Assembly (NCBI GenBank): GCA_024403735.1
Contig: JAKSRG010000003.1
Span: 1-64,000 of the forward strand
DNA: 64,000 nt
Reading direction: 5' to 3'
Source: Clostridia bacterium
GTDB lineage: Bacteria; Bacillota; Clostridia; Saccharofermentanales; Saccharofermentanaceae
Shown: piece after piece, positions 46,824 to 57,505 of the stretch
How the letters are laid out: every line of letters begins with the position of its first letter
Position numbering within the stretch: the stretch's first letter is position 1
Made by a program: the position numbers and the translations under genes
Notes under the pieces: generated by a model
Database searches by the model: none
What the model was told of the DNA's origin: nothing
Seen by the model: the letters and a program-made list of their open reading frames with translations, nothing else

Positions 46824-48920
46824 ATGGTAAAGGTACCAGAGATTTTTGGAACATCAGTATTCAATGAGCAAATCATGAAGTCACGTCTTCCAAAGGACAC
46901 TTACAAGGCAATGAAGAAGACTATCGAAGAAGGTCTTCCACTCAATATTGATGTAGCTAACGTAGTAGCTGCTGCAATGAAGGATTGGGCAATTGAGAAA
47001 GGTGCTACACACTTCACTCACTGGTTCCAGCCACTCACTGGCGTAACAGCAGAGAAGCACGACAGCTTCATCTCACCTACAGCTGAAGGCGGAGTAATCA
47101 TGGAGTTCTCAGGTAAGGAGCTCGTTCGTGGTGAGCCAGATGCTTCTTCTTTCCCATCAGGTGGTCTTCGTGCTACATTCGAGGCTCGTGGTTATACAGC
47201 ATGGGACCCAACAAGCTTTGCATTCATCAAGGATGATACACTTTGTATCCCAACAGCTTTCTGTTCTTATAGCGGTGATGCTCTTGATAAGAAGACACCT
47301 CTCCTCAGATCAATGGAAGCTATCTCAAAGCAGGCAGTTAGAATTTTGAGACTTTTCGGTCACACAGCACAGCCTCTTACAGTTAAGACAACAGTAGGTC
47401 CTGAGCAGGAATACTTCCTTATTCCAGTTGAGCTTTACAATCAGCGTAAGGACCTTATCTATACAGGTAGAACACTCTTCGGTGCTAAGCCACCTAAGGG
47501 CCAGGAGCTCGAAGATCATTACTTCGGTGCTATTAAGCCAAGAGTATCAGCTTACATGAAGGAACTCGATGAGGAACTTTGGAAGCTTGGTGTTCTCGCT
47601 AAGACAAAGCACAACGAAGTAGCTCCAGCACAGCACGAGCTCGCTCCTATCTTCACAACAACAAACCTTGCTACTGACCACAACCAGTTGACAATGGAGA
47701 TTATGCAGAAGGTTGCTAAGAAGCACGGTCTCGTATGTCTCTTGCACGAGAAGCCATTCGCAGGCGTTAACGGTTCAGGTAAGCACAACAACTGGTCTAT
47801 TTCTACAAACACAGGTATTAACCTCCTTGAGCCAGGTGATACACCTGCAGAGAACGCTCAGTTCCTCCTCTTCCTCGCAGCTGTTATTAAGGCTGTTGAT
47901 GATCATCAGGATCTCCTCCGTATCTCAGTTGCTACAGCTGGTAACGATCACCGTCTTGGTGCTAACGAGGCTCCACCTGCAGTAGTATCAATGTTCTTGG
48001 GTGATGAGCTCAACGAGATCATCGAATCTATCGCTTCTGGTAGTGAGTATGCTGGTAAGGAAAAGGTTCAGATGGAGATTGGTGTTGACGTTCTTCCTAA
48101 GTTCCCTAAGGACTCAACAGATAGAAACAGAACTTCACCATTCGCATTCACAGGTAACAAGTTCGAGTTCAGAATGCTCGGTTCAGCTAACTCAATTGCT
48201 TGCGCTAACATCATGCTCAACACAGCAGTAGCTGATGCACTTTGTGACTTCGCTGATCGTCTTGAAAAGGCTTCTGACTTTAAGACAGAGCTCAGCGCTC
48301 TCATCAAGGAAACAATCATTGCTCACAAGAGAATCATCTTCAACGGTAACGGTTATGATGATGCATGGATTGCAGAGGCTGAGAGCCGTGGTCTCTTGAA
48401 CCTCAAGAGCACACCAGAAGCAATGGAGAAGCTCCTTGATCAGAAAAACAAGGATTTGATGCTCAAGTTTGGTGTTATGACACTTGCTGAGATTCAGTCA
48501 AGACACGAGATCCTCCTTGATAACTATTCAAAGATTATCAACATCGAGGCTCTTACAATGATCGATATGGCTCGTAAGGATATCCTCCCTGCTATCACAA
48601 CATACTTGAAGGAACTTTCTGATACAGCTATTTCAATTAAGTCTGTTGCTCCAGATTTGGATCTTGCATTTGAGACAACAACAATTGCTAAGCTTTCTAA
48701 GCTCCAGGGCAGCATCGCTACAAAGATCGATGTTCTCGAAGAAGCAGTTCTCGAAGTTAAGGAAATCTCAGAAGTACTCACTCAGGCTTGTGCTTACAGA
48801 GATAAGGTATTCGCAGCTATGCAGGATTTGAGAGCTGCAGTTGACAGTGCTGAAGCTATCACAGCTGCTAAGTACTGGCCATTCCCTACATACGGCGAGC
48901 TCCTCTTCGGTGTTAAGTAA
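46824..48920 (+). CDS. glnN: Type III glutamine synthetase
   Basis: The enzyme makes glutamine from glutamate, ammonium and ATP and is the main ammonium-fixing step. The 698-residue length and the motifs ([81 protein letters not shown]) define the GSIII class. GSIII has no adenylylation site and is controlled mainly at expression level. AGGAGGAATCA precedes the ATG. It leads glnN-amt-asnB-pyrG and has a leader with terminator and ANTAR-like hairpins. Codon use is strongly biased. Confidence 0.97.
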   Translation: MVKVPEIFGTSVFNEQIMKSRLPKDTYKAMKKTIEEGLPLNIDVANVVAAAMKDWAIEKGATHFTHWFQPLTGVTAEKHDSFISPTAEGGVIMEFSGKELVRGEPDASSFPSGGLRATFEARGYTAWDPTSFAFIKDDTLCIPTAFCSYSGDALDKKTPLLRSMEAISKQAVRILRLFGHTAQPLTVKTTVGPEQEYFLIPVELYNQRKDLIYTGRTLFGAKPPKGQELEDHYFGAIKPRVSAYMKELDEELWKLGVLAKTKHNEVAPAQHELAPIFTTTNLATDHNQLTMEIMQKVAKKHGLVCLLHEKPFAGVNGSGKHNNWSISTNTGINLLEPGDTPAENAQFLLFLAAVIKAVDDHQDLLRISVATAGNDHRLGANEAPPAVVSMFLGDELNEIIESIASGSEYAGKEKVQMEIGVDVLPKFPKDSTDRNRTSPFAFTGNKFEFRMLGSANSIACANIMLNTAVADALCDFADRLEKASDFKTELSALIKETIIAHKRIIFNGNGYDDAWIAEAESRGLLNLKSTPEAMEKLLDQKNKDLMLKFGVMTLAEIQSRHEILLDNYSKIINIEALTMIDMARKDILPAITTYLKELSDTAISIKSVAPDLDLAFETTTIAKLSKLQGSIATKIDVLEEAVLEVKEISEVLTQACAYRDKVFAAMQDLRAAVDSAEAITAAKYWPFPTYGELLFGVK

Positions 48921-48962
48921 TTAGTAACTAATTTTCAAAAAAAATAATAAGAAGGTGATTTT

Positions 48963-50735
48963 ATGGATATTTTAGGAGAAGCTAATGCCATAGTATTTGG
49001 CGTATGGTTCCTCATTGGTGCAGCATTGGTATTCTGGATGCAGGCTGGTTTCGCAATGGTTGAAGCTGGTTTCACCAGAGCAAAGAACAGTGGTAACATC
49101 ATCATGAAGAACTTGATGGATTTCTGTATCGGTACAGTTACATTCATCGTTATCGGTTTTGGTCTTCTTCTTGGTGAAGACTTAGTTGGTTTCATTGGTA
49201 AGCCAGGATTTGATATTTTCTCAAGTTTTGAAAGTTTCGATTTCTCAAACTTCGTATTCAACTTAGTATTCTGTGCTACAACAGCAACAACCGTTTCAGG
49301 CGCTATGGCTGAGCGTACAAAGTTCCTTTCATACTGCGTATACTCAGGTATCATCTCTGGTCTTGTATACCCTATCGAGGCACACTGGATCTGGGGCGGC
49401 GGCTGGCTCGCTCAGATGGGCTTCCACGATTTCGCTGGTTCAACATGTATCCACATGGTAGGTGGTATCGCAGCTCTCATTGGTGCTAAGATCCTTGGCC
49501 CACGTATTGGTAAGTTCGTAACAGACAAGAAGACTGGTAAGGTTACAAAGGTTAACGCCTTCCCTGGTCACAACCTCCCACTTGGTGCACTTGGTGTATT
49601 CATTCTCTGGTTTGGTTGGTATGGATTTAACGGTGCTGCAGCTACTACACTTGATGAGCTTGGTTCAATCTTCCTCACAACAACAATCGCTCCTGCAGTT
49701 GCAACAGTAACTTGTATGGTATTCACATGGATTAAGTATGGTAAGCCTGATGTTTCAATGTGTTTGAACGCTTCACTTGCTGGTCTTGTAGCTATCACAG
49801 CTCCATGTGATGTAACAGATGCACTTGGTGCAACAATCATTGGTGCCGTTGCTGGTCTCCTCGTAGTATTCGGTGTATGGCTCCTCGATCATAAGCTCCA
49901 CATCGACGACCCTGTTGGTGCTGTAGCAGTTCACATGATGAACGGTATCTGGGGTACAATCGCAGTTGGTCTTTTCGCTACAGACACAGCTCCAGCTTAT
50001 GCTAGAGGATATGGCGATGGAGTTGAGTTTGGTGCAAACCAGATTTGCGGTAAGGGTCTCTTCTACGGTGGTGGATTTAAGCTCCTCGGCACACAGCTCC
50101 TTGGTTTTGTTACTGTTGCTGCTTGGACAGTAGTAACAATGCTTATCGTATTCACATTTATCAAGGCTGTATTTGGTCTCCGTGCTAGCCGCGAAGAAGA
50201 AGTTATTGGTCTTGATGCTACAGAGCATAACCTTCCAAGTTCTTATGCAGACTTCGCTCCAGTTGTTCCATCTATCTACACTGGTGAAGCTAAGAAGCCA
50301 GTTGCAGTTACAGGCGATACACCTGTTGCAGAGGCTGTTGAAGTTAAGGCTGTTCCATCTTTCGCAGCTAATGAGACTGGTAAGATGAGCAAGATTGAGA
50401 TTGTATGTAAGGAAAGAATGCTCGAGCCTCTCAAGGATGCTCTTATGGAAATCGGTATTACAGGTATGACAGTATCACACGTTCTTGGTTGTGGTGTTCA
50501 GAAAGGTAAGCCTGAGTTCTATCGAGGCGTTGAGGTTGCTCCTTCTCTCCTCCCTAAGGTACAGCTTGATATCGTTGTATCTAAGGTTCCTGTAGAAGCA
50601 GTTATCGAAACTGCTAAGAAGGTTCTCTATACAGGTCACATCGGCGACGGTAAGATCTTCGTTTACGATGTAGAGAACGTTGTAAAGGTTAGAACTGGTG
50701 AAACTGGTGTCGAAGCTTTACAGGATGTTGAATAA
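48963..50735 (+). CDS. Ammonium transporter fused to a C-terminal PII domain
   Basis: The 590-residue protein joins transporter and sensor. Residues 1-405 are an Amt channel with eleven expected membrane segments. The twin histidines are kept (STCIHMVGG and AVHMMNGIWG), and the HWIWGGGWL and FGWYGFNG motifs are present. Residues 406-474 are a linker rich in Ala/Val/Pro. Residues 475-590 are a PII (GlnB/GlnK) domain: MSKIEIVCKERML, T-loop GCGVQKGKPEFYRGVE with Tyr520, and YTGHIGDGKIFVYDVENVV with RTGETG for nucleotide binding. In separate systems PII blocks the Amt pore; here the inhibitor is covalently attached. Amt-PII fusions have been described in a few lineages. It follows glnN by 42 bp, with GAAGGTGAT before the ATG. 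Confidence 0.94.
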   Translation: MDILGEANAIVFGVWFLIGAALVFWMQAGFAMVEAGFTRAKNSGNIIMKNLMDFCIGTVTFIVIGFGLLLGEDLVGFIGKPGFDIFSSFESFDFSNFVFNLVFCATTATTVSGAMAERTKFLSYCVYSGIISGLVYPIEAHWIWGGGWLAQMGFHDFAGSTCIHMVGGIAALIGAKILGPRIGKFVTDKKTGKVTKVNAFPGHNLPLGALGVFILWFGWYGFNGAAATTLDELGSIFLTTTIAPAVATVTCMVFTWIKYGKPDVSMCLNASLAGLVAITAPCDVTDALGATIIGAVAGLLVVFGVWLLDHKLHIDDPVGAVAVHMMNGIWGTIAVGLFATDTAPAYARGYGDGVEFGANQICGKGLFYGGGFKLLGTQLLGFVTVAAWTVVTMLIVFTFIKAVFGLRASREEEVIGLDATEHNLPSSYADFAPVVPSIYTGEAKKPVAVTGDTPVAEAVEVKAVPSFAANETGKMSKIEIVCKERMLEPLKDALMEIGITGMTVSHVLGCGVQKGKPEFYRGVEVAPSLLPKVQLDIVVSKVPVEAVIETAKKVLYTGHIGDGKIFVYDVENVVKVRTGETGVEALQDVE

Positions 50736-50752
50736 TTAAAAACTAAATTAAT

Positions 50753-50793
50753 AATTCGAAGGAGTCCTAAGTTATTAGGGCTCCTTTGGAATT
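50753..50793 (+). terminator. Intercistronic hairpin between amt-PII and asnB
   Basis: AATTC-GAAGGAGTCCTAA pairs with TTAGGGCTCCTT-TGGAATT around GTTA. The T-tract after it is poor (ATTATTCT) and a ribosome site follows, so it may attenuate or stabilise rather than end transcription. Confidence 0.55.
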
Positions 50794-50813
50794 ATTCTAA
50801 GGAGATTTGAAAA

Positions 50814-52391
50814 ATGTGTTCTATTATGTTTTATCTTAGTTCTTCAATCACAGAGGAACAGTTCAAGGAAGGATTTGACGCGACTATATCACGTGGTCCT
50901 GACGACAGCAGAATTATCAAGCTTGATGGTGGTATCATGGGTTTCCATCGTCTTGCAATCATGGGTTTGCATCCAGAAGGAATGCAGCCATTTTCTTACA
51001 AAGACAGTTACGTAGTTTGTAACGGAGAAGTTTACGGCTACGAGAAGATAAAGGAAGAGCTTTCTTCCACATATACATTCCAGAGTGGTTCAGACTGTGA
51101 AATCTTGCTCCCTATGTACGAGAAGTACGGTGTTGATATGTTCGCTATGCTCGATGCTGAGTATGCTTGCATCATGTACAACACAGTTACTAAAGAAGTA
51201 ATCGCTGCAAGAGATCCAATCGGTATTCGTCCTCTCTACTATGGTTACGATGAAGCTGGAGACATCGTATTCGCATCAGAAGCAAAGAACCTTACACCTT
51301 ACTGTAAGAAAGTTCTTCCATTCCCTCCAGGACATTACTACAAGGATGGCGAGTTCGTTTGCTACAACGATATCGCTCATGTAGATGAGTATGTAACTGA
51401 CGACGTTGAGACAATCTGCAAGAACATTCACGACAAGCTCGTTGCTGGTATCGAGAAGCGTCTTATCGCAGATGCAAAAGTTGGTTTCCTCTTAAGTGGT
51501 GGTCTCGACTCTTCCCTCGTATGCGCAGTTGCTGCAAAGGCATCTAAGAAGCCTATCAAGACATTCGCTATCGGTATGAACGAAGATGCTATCGACCTTA
51601 AGTATGCTAAGCAGGTTGCTGATTATCTTGGCAGTGACCATACAGAAGTTATCATTACAAAAGATGATGTACTCTCTTCACTTGAAGAAGTAATCCATGT
51701 TCTTGGTACATACGACATCACAACAACACGTGCTTCAATGGGTATGTATCTCCTCTGTAAGAAGATTCATGAGATCTCAGATATCAGAGTTCTCCTCACT
51801 GGTGAGATTTCTGATGAGCTCTTTGGTTATAAGTACACAGACTTCGCACCATCACCAGAAGCATTCCAGGAAGAAGCTGCAAAGCGTATTCGTGAGCTTC
51901 ATATGTATGATGTACTCCGTGCAGATAGATGTATCTCATCTAACTCTCTCGAGGCTCGTGTACCATTCGGTGATTTGGACTTCGTTAAGTACGTTATGTC
52001 TATTGATCCAGCTAAGAAAGTAAACGTTTATAACAAGGGTAAGTATTTGCTCCGTCATGCATTTGAAGGAGACTACCTCCCATATAACATCCTCTACCGT
52101 GAGAAGGCTGCATTCTCAGATGCTGTAGGTCACTCAATGGTTGATTATTTGAAGATGTATGCTAACGAGTTCTACTCTGATGAGCAGTACGAAGAGCTCA
52201 GAAAGAAGTACACACACGCTACTCCATTTACTAAGGAGTCTCTCCTCTATCGTGAGATTTTCGAGAAGTACTATCCAGGTATGTCAGAGATGGTAGTAGA
52301 CTTCTGGATGCCTAACAAGGAATGGGAAGGTTGTAACGTTGATGACCCTTCTGCTCGTGTACTCAAGAACTACGGTGACAGTGGTAAGTAA
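50814..52391 (+). CDS. asnB: Asparagine synthase (glutamine-hydrolysing)
   Basis: The 525-residue enzyme makes asparagine from aspartate, glutamine and ATP. The N-terminus MCSIMFYL gives the nucleophile Cys2 of the class II glutaminase domain, with RLAIMG and CNGEVY following. The synthetase domain from about 200 carries the pyrophosphatase loop SGGLDSS and the [10 protein letters not shown] motif. AAGGAGATTTG precedes the ATG. It is the third gene of the glnN-led operon and uses the glutamine made upstream. The length (525) is nearer the short bacterial form. Confidence 0.96.
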   Translation: MCSIMFYLSSSITEEQFKEGFDATISRGPDDSRIIKLDGGIMGFHRLAIMGLHPEGMQPFSYKDSYVVCNGEVYGYEKIKEELSSTYTFQSGSDCEILLPMYEKYGVDMFAMLDAEYACIMYNTVTKEVIAARDPIGIRPLYYGYDEAGDIVFASEAKNLTPYCKKVLPFPPGHYYKDGEFVCYNDIAHVDEYVTDDVETICKNIHDKLVAGIEKRLIADAKVGFLLSGGLDSSLVCAVAAKASKKPIKTFAIGMNEDAIDLKYAKQVADYLGSDHTEVIITKDDVLSSLEEVIHVLGTYDITTTRASMGMYLLCKKIHEISDIRVLLTGEISDELFGYKYTDFAPSPEAFQEEAAKRIRELHMYDVLRADRCISSNSLEARVPFGDLDFVKYVMSIDPAKKVNVYNKGKYLLRHAFEGDYLPYNILYREKAAFSDAVGHSMVDYLKMYANEFYSDEQYEELRKKYTHATPFTKESLLYREIFEKYYPGMSEMVVDFWMPNKEWEGCNVDDPSARVLKNYGDSGK

Positions 52392-52405
52392 TCTGGAGGC
52401 ATCAA

Positions 52406-54001
52406 ATGACTAAGTATATTTTTGTTACTGGTGGTGTCGTATCTGGACTTGGTAAAGGTATCACTGCCGCTTCTCTCGGTCGTCTCCTTAAGACACGTGG
52501 CCTTAAGGTAGCTTCCCAGAAACTCGATCCATATATTAACGTTGACCCAGGTACAATGAGCCCATATCAACACGGTGAAGTTTATGTAACTGAAGACGGT
52601 GCTGAAACAGACCTCGACCTCGGTCACTACGAGCGTTTTATCGATGAGGATTTGAACCGCTACTCTAACCTCACTACTGGTAAGGTTTATTCAACAGTTA
52701 TCAATAAGGAGCGTCGCGGCGAATACCTTGGTAGCACTGTTCAGACAATCCCACACGTTACTAACGAGATTAAGGACTTCATCTACAAAGTAGGTGTTAA
52801 GTCTAACGCTGATGTAGTTATCACAGAGATTGGTGGTACTATCGGTGATATCGAGAGCCAGCCATTCATCGAGGCTATCCGTCAGGTTGGTCGCGAAGTA
52901 GGTCCTGAAAACTCAATTTATATCCATGTAGTTCTCGTTCCTTATTTGAAAGCTTCTGGTGAACACAAGTCAAAGCCAGCACAGCACTCTGTTAAGGAAC
53001 TTCAGGGTATGGGTGTCTCCCCTGACATCATTGTTCTCCGTTCTGATGAACCAATCACAGACGAATCAATCTTTAAGAAGATTGCGATGTTCTGTAACGT
53101 ATCACCTGATTGCGTAATCGAGAACGAGACAGTTCCTGTTCTCTACGAAGCTCCTCTTATGCTCGAGAAAAGTAACTTCTCTGAGGTTGTATGTAGAAAG
53201 CTCAAGATTGATGCTCCTGCTTGTGATCTCACAGAGTGGACAACACTCGTAGATAAGATTAAGACTGCGTCAAAGACAGTACGTATTGGTCTTGTTGGTA
53301 AGTATACACAGCTTCACGATGCTTACCTCTCTGTTGCAGAAGCACTTAAGCATGCTGGTTACTATTATTCAGCAACAGTTGATATTAAGTGGATTGATTC
53401 AGAGAATATCGACGAGACAAACTATATCGAGAATTATTCAGATGTTGACGGTATCATCGTTCCTGGCGGCTTCGGCATGAGAGGAACTGAGGGCATGATC
53501 CTCGCAGCTAAATATGCTAGAGAAAACAACATCCCTTACCTTGGCATCTGCCTCGGAATGCAGATTAGCGTTATCGAATATGCAAGAAATGTACTTGGCT
53601 ACGCTGATGCTCATTCAAGAGAATTCGATGAGAATTCTACACATAAAGTTATCGATTTCATGCCTGGTCAGAATGACGAGATCAATAAGGGCGGAACTCT
53701 TCGTCTTGGCTCCTACCCTTGCAAGATCATCTCTGGTTCAAACATGGAGAAGTACTATAAGTCCAACCTCATTAACGAGCGTCATCGTCATCGTTATGAG
53801 TTCAATAACGAATTCCGTGATGAATTAGTTAACGCTGGACTTCTCATCAGTGGTACAAGCCCTGACGATAGATTAGTTGAAACTGTTGAAGTTCCAGGCA
53901 ACAAGTTCTACGTTGGTGCTCAGTTCCACCCAGAGTTCAAGAGCAGACCTAATAAACCACATCCACTCTTTATGGGTCTTATCGAGAACAGCTTAAAATA
54001 A
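52406..54001 (+). CDS. pyrG: CTP synthase
   Basis: The 531-residue enzyme aminates UTP to CTP using glutamine. The N-terminal synthetase domain opens with [23 protein letters not shown] and has the [11 protein letters not shown] and [12 protein letters not shown] motifs. The C-terminal class I amidotransferase has the nucleophile in GICLGMQ and the His-Glu of FHPEF. The 14-bp gap from asnB, with CTGGAGG before the ATG, suggests co-transcription. A strong terminator follows. Confidence 0.97.
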   Translation: MTKYIFVTGGVVSGLGKGITAASLGRLLKTRGLKVASQKLDPYINVDPGTMSPYQHGEVYVTEDGAETDLDLGHYERFIDEDLNRYSNLTTGKVYSTVINKERRGEYLGSTVQTIPHVTNEIKDFIYKVGVKSNADVVITEIGGTIGDIESQPFIEAIRQVGREVGPENSIYIHVVLVPYLKASGEHKSKPAQHSVKELQGMGVSPDIIVLRSDEPITDESIFKKIAMFCNVSPDCVIENETVPVLYEAPLMLEKSNFSEVVCRKLKIDAPACDLTEWTTLVDKIKTASKTVRIGLVGKYTQLHDAYLSVAEALKHAGYYYSATVDIKWIDSENIDETNYIENYSDVDGIIVPGGFGMRGTEGMILAAKYARENNIPYLGICLGMQISVIEYARNVLGYADAHSREFDENSTHKVIDFMPGQNDEINKGGTLRLGSYPCKIISGSNMEKYYKSNLINERHRHRYEFNNEFRDELVNAGLLISGTSPDDRLVETVEVPGNKFYVGAQFHPEFKSRPNKPHPLFMGLIENSLK

Positions 54002-54030
54002 CCAATACCTTATCACATTTTTCACATCTA

Positions 54031-54077
54031 CCACCTGCATCATCAACCCCATGATATTGATGCAGGTGGTTTTTATT
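54031..54077 (+). terminator. Terminator of glnN-amt-asnB-pyrG
   Basis: CCACCTGCATCA pairs with TTGATGCAGGTGG, followed by TTTTT. From here to 54230 nothing is supported except the leader of the next unit. Confidence 0.9.
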
Positions 54078-54230
54078 TGAGCAAAACAAATCTTACAAAA
54101 TATGCACCAATATTCATATGAATATTCACTCATATTTGTGCAAATCGTTGAAATGTTCAATAAATCCAGATTTAAGGGTTGAATTAGCAAAGGCTAACTG
54201 GTATTATTACTCACGTAACAACTGAATAAC

Positions 54231-54336
54231 TCCTTGAGGGAGTAGTGGCATCAAGAATTGATGTGGTAGGTCAACATACTGGTCGTTAAGAACATTCTTA
54301 TCACCTGGCCTATCTTAAATAACGAGACTCATGTAC
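54231..54336 (+). promoter_or_regulatory. yybP-ykoY (Mn2+-sensing) riboswitch aptamer
   Basis: The conserved blocks appear in order. GAGGGAGTAG (near 54236-54245) corresponds to the first loop. A hairpin CATCAA-GAA-TTGATG follows. Then comes GGTCAACATACTGG, then AAGAA-CA-TTCTT, then CACCTGGCCTA pairing back to TAGGTC, and finally AACGAGACTC (54321-54330). The 5' CTTGAG pairs with CTCATG to close P1, with one mismatch. This is the arrangement of Rfam family yybP-ykoY, whose members bind manganese and switch on Mn2+ exporters. Downstream is a terminator sharing the GACTC arm. Confidence 0.88.
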
Positions 54337-54380
54337 TTCTATTCAATCTTAGATTGAACTGCGAGTATTTGGGTTTTTTT
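54324..54380 (+). terminator. Riboswitch expression-platform terminator
   Basis: TACTTCTATTCAATC pairs with GATTGAACTGCGAGTA; the stem extends outward through the aptamer's GACTC arm with TTTGGGTT, and TTTTT follows. Using the GACTC arm would open aptamer P1, so ligand-bound aptamer should prevent termination (an ON switch). Confidence 0.82.
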
Positions 54381-54411
54381 GTTGTCTATTATTTCAAAGG
54401 AGGAACAGATT

Positions 54412-55110
54412 ATGTTCGTAGAAATCAGTAGCATCAAAAAAGGATTTGGCCAGGGCGACAGCAGAGTTCAGGTACTCAAAGGTATCGACTTAGGCATCAA
54501 CAAAGGTGAGTTTTGTGTACTCCTTGGTCCATCAGGTAGTGGTAAGTCCACACTCCTCAACATCATCGGCGGTATTGATCAAGCTGATGAAGGTTTCATC
54601 TCAATCAACGGCGAGAAAACAGCCAACATGAATGAGAAAGCACTTACAACTTACAGACGTAAGCACCTAGGTTATATCTTCCAGAGTTATAACCTCATCC
54701 CTAACCTCACAGTTCGTGAAAACATCGAAGTCGGCGCATACTTAAGCGACAATCCATTAGACGTCGACGAATTACTCAAGGTATTAAGCTTATTCGAACA
54801 CCAGAACAAGCTCCCAAATCAGCTCTCAGGTGGTCAGCAGCAGAGAACTGCAATTGGCAGAGCTATTGTTAAAAATCCAGATATTCTTCTATGCGATGAG
54901 CCTACAGGAGCTCTCGACTACTCCACATCAAAAGAGATTCTCAAACTAATTGAAGACGTTAACAAGAAATACGGCAACACAGTAATCATGGTAACTCATA
55001 ACGATGCTATCAGACTTATGGCTGACCGCGTTATAAGACTTAGAGATGGCGTCATCAACAAGTCTTACATTAATGACAACAAAGTATCTGCAACAGACCT
55101 AGAATGGTAA
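54412..55110 (+). CDS. MacB/LolD-type ABC transporter ATPase under riboswitch control
   Basis: The protein has 232 residues from ATG 54412, with AAAGGAGG nine bases upstream; an ATG eleven codons earlier lies in the terminator tail. Walker A is [10 protein letters not shown]-loop YIFQSYNLIPNLT, signature LSGGQQQRTAIGRA, Walker B LLCDEPTGALD, switch histidine MVTHNDAIRL. The DEPTGALD form and size place it in the MacB/LolD/FtsE class, which powers FtsX-fold permeases and does not import solutes in the usual way. It pairs with the adjacent permease gene. A yybP-ykoY riboswitch in the leader implies response to manganese. Confidence 0.93.
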   Translation: MFVEISSIKKGFGQGDSRVQVLKGIDLGINKGEFCVLLGPSGSGKSTLLNIIGGIDQADEGFISINGEKTANMNEKALTTYRRKHLGYIFQSYNLIPNLTVRENIEVGAYLSDNPLDVDELLKVLSLFEHQNKLPNQLSGGQQQRTAIGRAIVKNPDILLCDEPTGALDYSTSKEILKLIEDVNKKYGNTVIMVTHNDAIRLMADRVIRLRDGVINKSYINDNKVSATDLEW

Positions 55111-55127
55111 TTGAGCGAGGTGATATT

Positions 55128-57410
55128 ATGAGAAATCCACTTATGAAAAGACTTCCAAGAGAGCTTAAATCAGAGTTCGGAAAGTACCTAGTTATCTTCC
55201 TCTTCCTCATTGGCTCAATTGGAATTATATCTGGTTATCTTGTAGCAGGCGCTTCAATGACTGCTTCAAATGACCAATCAAAAGAGAAGTACAAAGTCGA
55301 AGATGGAAACTTCGAATTATACTTCAAAGGTTCAGATAAATTAATTGAAGATATCGAAAACAAGTGCGACATAACAGTCTACAATAACTACTTCGCAAAT
55401 GAATACAGTAGTGATGAAGATGCTACTTTTAGAGTGTACAAGAAAAGAACTGATATCGACCTCGAGTGCCTTATAGAGGGCTCCTTCCCTTCAAATGAAA
55501 ACGAGATTGCTATTAGTAAAACATTCGCTACAAATAGCAATAACAACATCGCTATTGGCGACAAAGTAGACCTTGATGGTATTACTTTTGAAGTATCTGG
55601 ATATGTATCGATGTCTGACTATACAACTCAGTTTGAGAATGCTACAGATATGATGTTTGATTCGGAAAAGTTTACAGCATCTATCGTAACATCAGAAGGT
55701 TTTGATAGACTTCCAGAAGAAGATATCCACTATAGTTACTCATACTTCTTTAACGAAGGCGCACTAAGTGACGAAGAAGCTTCAAAGAGATCAGAAGACA
55801 TCGCTGAAACAATTAGCAAAAACGCATCCATGAACTTCAATGCAATCACTAGCTTTATGCCTGCATATGCTAACAATGCGATTATCTTCGCTCCGGATGA
55901 TATAGCTGACGATCAGACATTGATTGAGATATTAGGATACATCATTGTTATTCTTATCGCATTTATCTTCGGTATTACAATCAACACAACTGTAACAAGA
56001 GAATCTAAGGTTATCGGTACACTTCGAGCATCTGGATATTCACGCGCTGAGATAATTATCCACTACATGCTCTGCCCTATGATTGTAGTTACTGTAGCAT
56101 CTATCATCGGTAATATTCTTGGCTATACAGTATTCAAGGACTTCTGTGGAAGTCTCTACTATAACAGCTACGATCTTCCTACATTCAAAGTTCTATGGAA
56201 TGGAACTGCATTTATTAAGACAACAGTTATTCCTTTCTTTATCTGTCTATTAATCAATTTCTTTACTCTTTACAGGAAGCTCAAGCTCTCACCTCTTAAG
56301 TTCCTTAGAAAGGATATTAGTACTTCATCAAAGAAGAAAGCTGTTAATCTAAGTAAAAAGCTCAATATCATGACAAGATACAGAATTCGTATTATCTTGC
56401 AGAACATGGCTAATTACATTACTATCTTCGCTGGCGTATTACTAGCTTCTATATTCGTTGTATTTGGCCTTGTAATGGAACCACTTATGGATAACTATGC
56501 TTCAACAGTTGGCGAGAATATGATCTGTGATTATCAGTATATTCTTAAGGCTCCAGCTGATACTAGTTACGACAAAGCCGAGAAGATTACAATGAGTTCA
56601 TATAAGACTAATTTCGGCAGCAAAAAGGACGAAGAAGTTTTATTCTATGGTATCATCGACGACAGTCTATATGTTGATATTGATACTAGCATCAAGGATA
56701 ATGAGATTTATATCTCTTCTGCTATCTCTGAGAAGTACAGCATTAATATCGGCGATAACATTTGTTTCAAAGACTGCTACTCATCAGATACTTTTGAATA
56801 CGATGTAGCTGGCATATATGAATATCCATCTATCTGCGCTGTATTCATGCCACAGAAGAACCTCAACAAGATTATTGGTGAAGATGAAGATTACTTCACA
56901 GGTTACTTATCAGATAAGGAATTAGATGATATTGATTCTCTTTATATCTCTAGCAAAATTGAGATTGACGATATGACTAAGGTATCTCGTCAGCTTACTA
57001 ATTCAATGGGCGGCCTGATGAAGATTGTTGCAGCATTTGGAATTATCACTTATATGCTCGTTATCTATCTTCTAGCTAAAATCATCATTGAAAAGAATGC
57101 TAATTCTATCTCAATGGCTAAGATCCTTGGATACTATAACGATGAGATTAACAAGCTATATATCATGTCCACAACAATTGTAGCTCTTGGCTCATTCATA
57201 ATAGCTCTTCCAATAACAAACTTTGCAATCAGCAAAATCTGGGGTTTGATTATCAGCGATTATCCAGGCTGGTTCAGATATGAGACACCATACGCTTATC
57301 TTCTTTTAGGCGGAGCAATCGGTATTGTAGCTTACCTCTTAATTGCATTCCTACTTCTTAAGCAGGTTAAGAAAACTCCAATGCTCAATGCATTAAAAGC
57401 TGTTGAGTAA
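55128..57410 (+). CDS. FtsX-like ABC permease under riboswitch control
   Basis: The protein has 760 residues from ATG 55128, with GAGGTGAT upstream; the frame is open to 55104 inside the ATPase gene. The first membrane segment is at about 20-45. A large extracytoplasmic domain spans about 50-260, followed by three membrane segments near 275-395 (FtsX domain with ESKVIGTLRASGYSRAEI). A second signal-anchor-like segment is near 435, then a second extracytoplasmic domain to about 635, and a final FtsX domain (NANSISMAKILGYYNDEI). It is thus a double-FtsX permease, a layout of exporters or envelope-remodelling transporters. No accessory MacA-type gene is seen. Substrate is unknown; the upstream riboswitch points to manganese stress. 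Confidence 0.88.
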   Translation: MRNPLMKRLPRELKSEFGKYLVIFLFLIGSIGIISGYLVAGASMTASNDQSKEKYKVEDGNFELYFKGSDKLIEDIENKCDITVYNNYFANEYSSDEDATFRVYKKRTDIDLECLIEGSFPSNENEIAISKTFATNSNNNIAIGDKVDLDGITFEVSGYVSMSDYTTQFENATDMMFDSEKFTASIVTSEGFDRLPEEDIHYSYSYFFNEGALSDEEASKRSEDIAETISKNASMNFNAITSFMPAYANNAIIFAPDDIADDQTLIEILGYIIVILIAFIFGITINTTVTRESKVIGTLRASGYSRAEIIIHYMLCPMIVVTVASIIGNILGYTVFKDFCGSLYYNSYDLPTFKVLWNGTAFIKTTVIPFFICLLINFFTLYRKLKLSPLKFLRKDISTSSKKKAVNLSKKLNIMTRYRIRIILQNMANYITIFAGVLLASIFVVFGLVMEPLMDNYASTVGENMICDYQYILKAPADTSYDKAEKITMSSYKTNFGSKKDEEVLFYGIIDDSLYVDIDTSIKDNEIYISSAISEKYSINIGDNICFKDCYSSDTFEYDVAGIYEYPSICAVFMPQKNLNKIIGEDEDYFTGYLSDKELDDIDSLYISSKIEIDDMTKVSRQLTNSMGGLMKIVAAFGIITYMLVIYLLAKIIIEKNANSISMAKILGYYNDEINKLYIMSTTIVALGSFIIALPITNFAISKIWGLIISDYPGWFRYETPYAYLLLGGAIGIVAYLLIAFLLLKQVKKTPMLNALKAVE

Positions 57411-57463
57411 GATTTATTCTTGATGCTAGAAAAAGATACATCAATAACAATTAATCACTAAAA

Positions 57464-57500
57464 CTTAAGCCACTCTTTCTTAACTAAAGAGTGGCTTTTA
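57464..57500 (+). terminator. Terminator of the riboswitch-controlled ABC operon
   Basis: AAGCCACTCTTT pairs with AAAGAGTGGCTT, followed by TTAT. Confidence 0.85.
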
Positions 57501-57505
57501 TCTAC

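Noticed and set aside
54181..54411. T-box leader
   Set aside because: The region first looked like a T-box because of its length and terminator, but there is no AGGGTGGNACCGCG block. The conserved blocks fit yybP-ykoY instead.
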